Origin: Chloroflexota bacterium
GTDB taxonomy: Bacteria; Chloroflexota; Anaerolineae; Fen-1058
Assembly: GCA_016219235.1 (NCBI GenBank)
Contig: JACRBO010000640.1
Location: 1 to 14,720, forward strand
Direction of reading: 5' to 3'
Length of the DNA stretch: 14,720 bases
The notes beneath the pieces were generated by a model. That model was not told the DNA's origin and made no database searches. It saw only the letters and a program-made list of their open reading frames with translations. Position numbers and translations under genes: made by a program. Shown here one piece after another: positions 10,260 through 14,720 of the stretch (the first letter of the stretch is position 1; each line of letters begins with the position of its first letter).

Positions 10260-10973
10260 ATGCCTACCCGTCCCAAAGATGATCGAGCCACCCTGGTCGC
10301 CTTCGCCGAGAAGGTGATCACCAACGGTCAGAAAGTGCCTGAAATCAAGGCGGCAATGACCGAATATGGCTATACCACGGCCAAATACACCGCAGCACGC
10401 GGACTGCTGACAACGACCAAAGAAGGTCTGACCACCCAGGCTCTGGATCAGGGCGGACAGCGCGTGGCCACCGGCGATGAGCAAACCGCAAAAGAAGACG
10501 CCTTCGCTGCCTATCAAGGCGTGGCGAAGATCGGCAAGAAGGTATTAAGCCCGGCTGAACTGGCCCAGTTAGGACTGCCGAGTCGCCAACCGCGCAAGAC
10601 AGCGGACTTCATCACCACAGCGTACACCGTGTTCGACAATCTGTTGGAGACCGAGGCATTAGCCGACTTCGGCTACACATCTGAGAAGATCGCCGCCGAG
10701 CGCGCCAAGATCGAAGCCTACGAACAAGCCGATCTGGCACAGGCGGAGGCCATCGGCGCGAAGGAACAGGGCACTCAGGATTTGGAAGCCACCTTCGTCG
10801 AGTTGAATACGTGGGTGACGACCTATGTGCGTGTGGCGAAAGTGGCGCTGGCCAAGAAGCCGCAATTGCTGGAGAAGCTGGGCATCAAGGTGCGCAGCAG
10901 CAAGACGGCGGCGCAGCGGGCCGCGCCTAAGAAGGCGGCGGCGACGAAGGCCGCGAAGAAAGCCGTGAAGTAG
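10260..10973 (+). CDS. Unrecognised protein: duplicated helical domain with a histone-H1-like Lys/Ala tail
   Basis: A 237-aa soluble protein I cannot name. Two diverged copies of one unit of about 95 residues are visible. The first (about 11-108) contains EIKAAMTEYGYTTAKYTAAR and later AKIGKKVLSPAELAQLGL. The second (about 117-210) contains TEALADFGYTSEKIAAERAK and later AKVALAKKPQLLEKLGI. Both are rich in Ala, Glu, Lys and Gln and should be helical, perhaps coiled-coil. Residues 211-237 are almost only Lys, Ala, Arg, Thr and Pro, like the tails of bacterial histone-H1-like proteins, which suggests binding to DNA or RNA. The start at 10260 has GGAGG 7 nt upstream. A strong hairpin follows the stop. 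It sits directly after the 21-bp array and the 32-bp palindrome, a link worth testing. There is no signal peptide or membrane segment. Confidence 0.85.
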   Translation: MPTRPKDDRATLVAFAEKVITNGQKVPEIKAAMTEYGYTTAKYTAARGLLTTTKEGLTTQALDQGGQRVATGDEQTAKEDAFAAYQGVAKIGKKVLSPAELAQLGLPSRQPRKTADFITTAYTVFDNLLETEALADFGYTSEKIAAERAKIEAYEQADLAQAEAIGAKEQGTQDLEATFVELNTWVTTYVRVAKVALAKKPQLLEKLGIKVRSSKTAAQRAAPKKAAATKAAKKAVK

Positions 10974-10985
10974 AAGCGAAGTTTG

Positions 10986-11019
10986 ATGAGAAGGCTTCTC
11001 GTCAGAGAAGCCTTCTCAT
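10986..11019 (+). terminator. Strong hairpin after the duplicated-domain gene
   Basis: ATGAGAAGGCTTCTC (10986-11000) pairs perfectly with 11005-11019 around the loop GTCA: 15-bp arms, 12 nt after the stop. It is followed by TGCGAAAAG, not by a T run, so it may be a factor-dependent end or a 3' stabiliser. Confidence 0.65.
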
Positions 11020-11075
11020 TGCGAAAAGTTATACGTCGCGTTCGGCATTATTCTGGAAACTGGAAGGTTGTTCCA

Positions 11076-12091
11076 ATGAATCTTAGTGACCTGTTGCAGA
11101 ACAAGAAAATTGATCCTCGCCATGTTCTAGTGCTTCGTCATCGTCCCCAGGAGCCTCAACTCAACAAAGTCTTGCCGTGGCTGGCCGCGGAACAACCGGA
11201 TTTGTTCAATGCTTACCAGCAAACCCAGCAGGGAAACAAACTTGAGCGAGTTATGCAGGTCATGACGGGTGTTGGCTATGTCGCATCATTTATCGGTCAC
11301 GAAGCTGGTAAGGCGCTGTTCGTTGGTCTGTATTCCATAAGCGGGTCGAAACCACTCACTTAGGAGTTGTAAAAGAATAACTTCCGATTTTGAGGCTCAA
11401 GGCGGATGACAATCCGCCGTCTCCAGCCGCTGGATTGTCATCCAGCGGGAGCCGAAAAGTGCGGAGTTGTTTCTTTACAGGTACTTACGATGAATACTGG
11501 GCTATCCCGGCCAATTCCGAATTAAAAAAGTACGGTATGGCAGGCTTCACCGGCGAAAAACGATCCTCGCTTCTTTGGTTTGACCTGGCACAGACTGATT
11601 TCCACAAAGACTGGAAAGGCAAACTAATCGTGAGTTGGCCGCCGCCTGAACGGTCTTGGTGGCGGCGGGCACACAGACCCGCCAATGAGATGTCCATTCT
11701 TGCTATTCTCGAAGATACTGCTTTCGAGCGCGCTACACCGGAATGGGATGCCGTCAACCTGACATGGGATGAACTGCGCATTCTGCCAACGCGCCTGAAA
11801 AATGCGCTCTTGCACACGCGTGGCGTTTACTACATCTTCGATACTTCTGACGGGAAAGGCTACGTGGGTTCCGCGTACGGCAAAGATAACTTGCTTGGCC
11901 GATGGCTAAACTATGCGGTTAGCGGAGATGGTGGAAACCGCTTGCTTCGACAACGTGATCCTCATCAATTCAGATTCACTATCTTGCAACGAGTCTCGCC
12001 AGACATGGAAGACAAAGACCTGATTCGACTCGAAAATTCTTGGAAGCAACGGCTGCACACACGTAAGCCAGATGGTCTCAACGACAATTAG
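11076..12091 (+). pseudogene. GIY-YIG nuclease family gene split by a 120-bp inverted-repeat element
   Basis: The ATG at 11076 (AAGG 8 nt upstream) opens a 95-codon frame (MNLSDLLQ to SGSKPLT) that hits TAG at 11361 inside an inserted element. The frame resumes after it at TAC 11486 (YDEYWAIPANSELKKYGM) and runs to 12091. Removing 11363-11487 (element plus one copy of ACTTA) joins Pro-Leu-Thr to Tyr-Asp-Glu in frame and gives 296 aa. The restored protein has a conserved N-terminal region (HVLVLRHRP, LPWLAAEQPDLFNAYQQTQ), a middle region with SWPPPERSWWRR, and a C-terminal GIY-YIG domain with GVYYIF (208-213), YVG (221-223), Arg234 and Glu278 as expected catalytic residues. Everything except the insertion looks intact, so the disruption is recent. 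The downstream part has a TTG at 11390 but no good ribosome binding site. Confidence 0.88.
11363..11482. mobile_element. Miniature inverted-repeat element with 5-bp target duplication
   Basis: The 120-bp non-coding element is flanked by the direct repeat ACTTA (11358-11362 and 11483-11487). The ends are imperfect inverted repeats over about 32 nt (left TTGTAAAAGAATAACTTCC, right the complement of GCGGAGTTGTTTCTTTACAG). The centre is a three-way fold: outer stem GGCTC/GAGCC (11394-11398 / 11449-11453) enclosing GGCGGAT-GACA-ATCCGCC (11401-11418) and CCGCTGGAT-TGTC-ATCCAGCGG (11427-11448). GGAGTTGT also occurs at 11363 and 11463, exactly 100 bp apart. It has no room for a transposase, so it would need one in trans. 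The target duplication is supported by restoration of the host frame on removal. Confidence 0.82.
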
Positions 12092-12127
12092 CCGGGCTAC
12101 CGATCACTTCAACCGGTCAAATCTTCA

Positions 12128-12167
12128 AATCAACGCGTGGTCTGTAATGTAGTCCGCGCGTTTTGAT
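12128..12167 (+). terminator. Probable terminator of the GIY-YIG locus
   Basis: AATCAACGCGTGGTC pairs imperfectly with GTCCGCGCGTTTTGATT around about 8 nt, with TTTTGATT at the 3' side, about 37 nt after the stop at 12091. Its core resembles the terminator at 13248-13280. Confidence 0.55.
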
Positions 12168-12175
12168 TGCGGTTC

Positions 12176-12227
12176 AGCCCCGAATGAATTCGGGGGCTGA
12201 TAATTCAAGTCGGCTTCAAGCCGACTT
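12176..12227. repeat. Two adjacent short palindromes
   Basis: The first, 12176-12198, is AGCCCCGAAT-GA-ATTCGGGGGCT with a one-base bulge. The second, 12207-12227, is AAGTCGGCTT-C-AAGCCGACTT with perfect 10-bp arms. They lie in the gap between the GIY-YIG locus and the next gene and look like dispersed intergenic palindromes (REP-like). No function is apparent. Confidence 0.75.
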
Positions 12228-12305
12228 CTGATACCAGCGTGCGAACACATGGGGTGCAGTGCTCCCGTTCATTCGCAGCAATTGACCTCAGCAGGCCGGT
12301 GGCTG

Positions 12306-12314
12306 TGATACAAT
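12306..12314 (+). promoter_or_regulatory. Extended -10 promoter for the gene at 12333
   Basis: TG-A-TACAAT (12306-12314) is an extended -10 box. TTGACC further upstream is too far (about 21 nt) to be an ideal -35. Transcription would start near 12321, giving a very short leader that just includes the ribosome binding site AGGAGG. Confidence 0.4.
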
Positions 12315-12332
12315 TTGAGCGAGGAGGCCGTC

Positions 12333-12683
12333 ATGGGCGAAATAGTGTTGCACGAACCATTAGCTTCACAACTGAGGCACGAGGCCGAGGCCGAGGGTCT
12401 GCCGGTCGAGCATTTGATCGAAGCTGCGCTGCGGCAGTATCGCTTTCAGGCGCAGCGCAAGAAATTGACGGCTGAGGCCGCCTGGTGGCAGAGCGTCGGG
12501 CCGGAGATGCAGGCCCAGTTTACAGGTGAATTTGTGGCGGTCCATCAACGCGCCGTGATCGATCACGATGGCGATGAAACCGCACTGCGCCAACGCGTGC
12601 GCGCCCGTTTCCCCAAAACCGCCGTGCTGATTGCTCCCGCTCAGGGTCGGCGCGAACTGCGAATGATCAGCAGTATGCTATAA
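12333..12683 (+). CDS. Small DUF5678-like protein with an N-terminal helical (RHH-like) segment
   Basis: A 116-aa protein. The N-terminal 45 residues (HEPLASQLRHEAEAEGLPVEHLIEAALRQY, in pieces) resemble the ribbon-helix-helix / antitoxin-like start found in many small regulators. The C-terminal part, with FVAVHQRAVIDHDGDETALRQRV and then FPKTAVLIAP, resembles the DUF5678 pattern (valine-rich strands around a VxxHDxD turn). The start at 12333 has AGGAGG 6 nt upstream; the in-frame TTG at 12315 would put that site inside the gene. Its stop overlaps the -10 box of the next gene. The role is unknown; an antitoxin or regulator is an inference from layout. Confidence 0.7.
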   Translation: MGEIVLHEPLASQLRHEAEAEGLPVEHLIEAALRQYRFQAQRKKLTAEAAWWQSVGPEMQAQFTGEFVAVHQRAVIDHDGDETALRQRVRARFPKTAVLIAPAQGRRELRMISSML

Positions 12684-12684
12684 T
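12676..12684 (+). promoter_or_regulatory. Extended -10 promoter overlapping the stop of the preceding gene
   Basis: TG-C-TATAAT (12676-12684) is a consensus extended -10 box whose TAA is also the stop codon of the gene before. No good -35 is seen. Start near 12691, leader about 25 nt, serving the pair at 12716 and 12993. Confidence 0.6.
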
Positions 12685-12715
12685 CTTTTTGACCCAGTCG
12701 ACCGGTGGATCATCA

Positions 12716-13000
12716 ATGCCTGAACCTCTGCCTGAAATTATCTGGACCGATTACCTCAAATATCGTGCCGGGTTGCGGGGCTTTGAGCTGGCTCAGATTG
12801 AGCAGATTGTGAAGTATTCGAGCGAACGCTACTTCGATACTGAAACTCGGCGGTTGGTTATCATTGGGCGTGTGGCAGAAGCGCTCGTGCTGGTGCCGTG
12901 TGATCTGACTCCGTCCTCCATTACGCCGGTAACGATTCATGTCACGACACGCCAGCAGATCAGTTTTCGGCTCAAGGCCGGGAGATTTACCCATGAATAA
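12716..13000 (+). CDS. Small DUF4258-like protein, possible toxin of a pair
   Basis: A 94-aa protein with a pattern I associate with DUF4258-like / RelE-like folds. A helix (FELAQIEQIVKYSSERYFD) is followed by strands (RRLVIIGR, EALVLVPCDL, ITPVTIHVTTRQQISFRLKAGRF) ending in a charged tail. HVTTRQQISFRLK has the Thr-Arg-Gln-Gln run typical of this group as I remember it. The start at 12716 has GGTGG 7 nt upstream; the TTG at 12689 falls at the expected transcription start. Its stop overlaps the next start by 8 nt (ATGAATAA), so translation is likely coupled. Toxin activity is inference from the pairing. Confidence 0.65.
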   Translation: MPEPLPEIIWTDYLKYRAGLRGFELAQIEQIVKYSSERYFDTETRRLVIIGRVAEALVLVPCDLTPSSITPVTIHVTTRQQISFRLKAGRFTHE

Positions 13001-13226
13001 ACCGCACATGCTGTACTTTGCTCAAGATGATGTGTTACACCTGGCAATTTCGGACGAGTCTGAAGCTGGCAGCGTTGAATTGGCCCCGAACATCACCGTG
13101 GAGTTGAATGACAAAGGCGAGATGATCGGTGTTGAGATTCTGGATGCCAGCCGCTTCATCCGCGATTCGATCATGGAATCGGTGCAGGCCAGAATGCTGC
13201 GCGTGCCACAAGATCAGTCGGCATGA
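12993..13226 (+). CDS. DUF2283 family protein, possible antitoxin of the pair
   Basis: A 77-aa acidic protein with the DUF2283 pattern: an early strand (MLYFAQDDVLHLAIS), then SVELAPNITVELNDKGEMIGVEILDAS, where the asp/asn-rich turn and the GVEILDAS strand are the family hallmark. The start at 12993 lies inside the end of the upstream gene, with GGGAG 8 nt before it; the in-frame ATG at 12939 would create a long overlap and lacks a site. DUF2283 proteins often follow DUF4258 genes, which is the order seen here. Confidence 0.8.
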   Translation: MNKPHMLYFAQDDVLHLAISDESEAGSVELAPNITVELNDKGEMIGVEILDASRFIRDSIMESVQARMLRVPQDQSA

Positions 13227-13247
13227 CTCGCTAAACGCCTGACAATC

Positions 13248-13280
13248 ACACGCGGACTGCTTATCACAGTCCGCGTGTTT
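13248..13280 (+). terminator. Intrinsic terminator after the DUF2283 gene
   Basis: ACACGCGGACTG (13248-13259) pairs perfectly with 13267-13278 around a 7-nt loop and is followed by TTCATTTGATT. It lies between converging genes and could also slow transcription leaving carB, though on that strand there is no T run. Confidence 0.85.
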
Positions 13281-13316
13281 CATTTGATTCAACCTCGCGC
13301 ATCAAGCCTTACCGCC

Positions 13317-14720
13317 TCAATCAGTCCGGCCAAAATGCACTTGCAAACTCCTCACCTTCAAATCCTTCGCCTTCAACGCCGTGATGCCATTCACCGCCGC
13401 GGCCGCCGCGCTCAACGTCGTCAACAGCGGCACGTTGTGCATCACCGCCGCGCCGCGCATGATCTGCGTGTCGTCGTGCGCGCCCGCACCCAGCGGCGTG
13501 TTGATGATCAACTGCAACTCGCCGCGCTCGATCATGTCCTTGATATTGGGGCGGCCTTCGCTCACCCGATTGACCTTCGTTACCGGCAGGCCCGCGCGCG
13601 AGAGCCATTCGGCGGTTCCCTTCGTCGCGCAGAGATCGAAGCCCAGTCGATGCAGATCGCGCGCGATCTTCAAGGCCGCACCTTTGTCGAAGTCATTCAC
13701 GGTGATCAACACCAATCCCGATTGAGGCAGCGGCGTCCCCGCGGCGATCTGCGCCTTGGCAAACGCGTGACCGAAGCGTGACGCATGCCCCATCACTTCG
13801 CCAGTCGATCGCATCTCTGGCCCCAGACGAACCATCGCGCCGGGGAACTTCTTGAAGGGCAAGACTACTTCCTTCACGAAGAAACCATCCACTGCGGGCG
13901 TTTCACTGAAATTCAACTCGGTCAAACTCTTGCCGGCCATTACCTGCGCCGCGAGTTTCGCAACCGACACGCCCGTCGCCTTGCTCACAAATGGCACAGT
14001 GCGCGAGGCGCGCGGATTCACTTCCAGCACGTACACCACATCGTCTTTGATGGCGTATTGCACGTTCATCAAGCCTTTCACGCCCAGCGCCAGTCCCAAT
14101 CGCTCCGTGTAATCTTGAATGATATTCAAGTGATACTGGCTGATTTTGTACGGCGGCAGTACGCACGCGCTATCGCCGGAATGCACACCCGCTTCTTCGA
14201 TGTGTTGCATCACGCCCGCGATCACAATCCGTTCGCCATCGCCGATCGCGTCCACGTCGATCTCGAAGGCGTCTTCCAGATAGTGATCGATCAGCACCGG
14301 CCCGTCAGGTGAAGCCGCCGCCGCTTCGGCCAGAAACTGCGCCAACGACACATCGTCGTAGGCGATCTCCATCGCGCGCCCCCCCAGCACATACGAGGGC
14401 CGCACCAGCACCGGATAGCCGAGGCGCTGCGCCACGCGCCTGGCCGCGTCAAACGATTGCGCCGTGCCCCATTCGGGATGCGGAATATCCAGATCGCGCA
14501 GCAGCTGCCCGAAGCGCACGCGGTCTTCGGCCAGATCGATCGAGTCCGGCGCCGTGCCCCAGATCGGCGCGCCCGCTTCGGCCAATCCGCGCGTCAGGTT
14601 GATGGGCGTCTGCCCGCCGAACTGCACGATCACACCTTCCGGTTGTTCTTCGTCGATGATGTTCAACACATCTTCGTGCGTGAGCGGCTCGAAGTACAAT
14701 CGATCGGCGGTGTCGTAGTC
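13317..14720 (-). CDS. carB: Carbamoyl-phosphate synthase large subunit, C-terminal part (5' end outside window)
   Basis: CarB builds carbamoyl phosphate from bicarbonate, ammonia (passed from the CarA glutaminase) and 2 ATP, for pyrimidines and arginine. The frame is open from 14720 to the TGA at 13317: 467 codons, roughly residues 606-1073 of an E. coli-length protein. Visible first is the second ATP-grasp half: VIVQFGGQTPINL, VLVRPSYVLGGRAMEI, FEIDVDAIGDG, VLPPYKIS, and MNVQYAIKDD leading to LEVNPRASRTVPFVSKATG. The C-terminal MGS-like allosteric domain follows, with CATKGTAEWLSRAG and LIINTPLGAGAHDDTQIMRGAA. No missing residues were noticed. It converges on the toxin-antitoxin-like pair. 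Confidence 0.97.
   Translation of the reverse strand, partial: DYDTADRLYFEPLTHEDVLNIIDEEQPEGVIVQFGGQTPINLTRGLAEAGAPIWGTAPDSIDLAEDRVRFGQLLRDLDIPHPEWGTAQSFDAARRVAQRLGYPVLVRPSYVLGGRAMEIAYDDVSLAQFLAEAAAASPDGPVLIDHYLEDAFEIDVDAIGDGERIVIAGVMQHIEEAGVHSGDSACVLPPYKISQYHLNIIQDYTERLGLALGVKGLMNVQYAIKDDVVYVLEVNPRASRTVPFVSKATGVSVAKLAAQVMAGKSLTELNFSETPAVDGFFVKEVVLPFKKFPGAMVRLGPEMRSTGEVMGHASRFGHAFAKAQIAAGTPLPQSGLVLITVNDFDKGAALKIARDLHRLGFDLCATKGTAEWLSRAGLPVTKVNRVSEGRPNIKDMIERGELQLIINTPLGAGAHDDTQIMRGAAVMHNVPLLTTLSAAAAAVNGITALKAKDLKVRSLQVHFGRTD

Noticed and set aside
9722..10324. A 200-codon minus-strand frame with leucine heptads across the repeat array
   Set aside because: Its heptads follow from the 21-bp period read backwards, it overlaps both neighbouring genes, and the variable positions are not silent in this frame.
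10983..11363. A 126-aa protein starting at 10983
   Set aside because: The first 31 codons run through the hairpin at 10986-11019; the conserved start is the ATG at 11076 with its own ribosome binding site.
11394..11453. tRNA-like cloverleaf
   Set aside because: There are only two inner arms, with no T-loop or anticodon features; it lies within the inserted element.

Overview
The window looks like chromosomal DNA of a GC-rich bacterium, by eye near 60% G+C in the housekeeping genes. I favour Chloroflexota (Anaerolineae-like). The reasons are the style of the small palindromic repeats, some of them in frame inside a housekeeping gene, the GIY-YIG / DUF2283 accessory genes, and the general protein character. 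This placement is inference; no rRNA or other marker is present.

Left part (1-7253), all on the minus strand: a nitrogen-assimilation block. A transporter of the ArsB/NhaD-SLC13 type (7253-5949) is followed after 24 nt by an AmtB ammonium transporter (5924-4305). A hairpin follows, and then the large subunit of glutamate synthase (gltB, 4040 to beyond position 1). The transporter-amtB pair appears to share a sigma70-like promoter at 7380-7408 and a structured leader of about 120 nt. The gltB frame is intact but carries three short repeat insertions that are read through as protein.

Middle part (7254-12300), mostly plus strand: an accessory region of lower G+C. A divergent promoter (7458-7487) serves a single-chain restriction-modification protein, in which a TSPPY-type DNA methyltransferase is fused to a Bpu10I-like endonuclease (7580-9742). 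A gene-poor stretch follows, with an 11-unit 21-bp tandem repeat headed by one inverted unit, a perfect 32-bp palindrome, and a structured leader. Next comes an unrecognised 237-aa protein made of two diverged copies of one helical repeat plus a histone-H1-like Lys/Ala tail. After a strong hairpin lies a GIY-YIG nuclease gene, split by a 120-bp inverted-repeat element with a 5-bp target duplication. Removing the element and one duplication restores a continuous 296-codon frame.

Right part (12300-14720): a small cassette of three genes (a DUF5678-like protein, then a DUF4258-like / DUF2283 pair overlapping by 8 nt, toxin-antitoxin-like in layout), each promoter lying in or just before the preceding gene end. 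An intrinsic terminator follows. Converging from the other side is the 3' half of carB (carbamoyl-phosphate synthase large subunit) on the minus strand.

The recurring theme is short palindromic or repeat elements in every compartment: in frame inside gltB, disruptive inside the GIY-YIG gene, and between genes. The most unusual items are the methyltransferase-endonuclease fusion, the miniature element caught with its target duplication, and the 21-bp array / palindrome / duplicated-domain gene unit.
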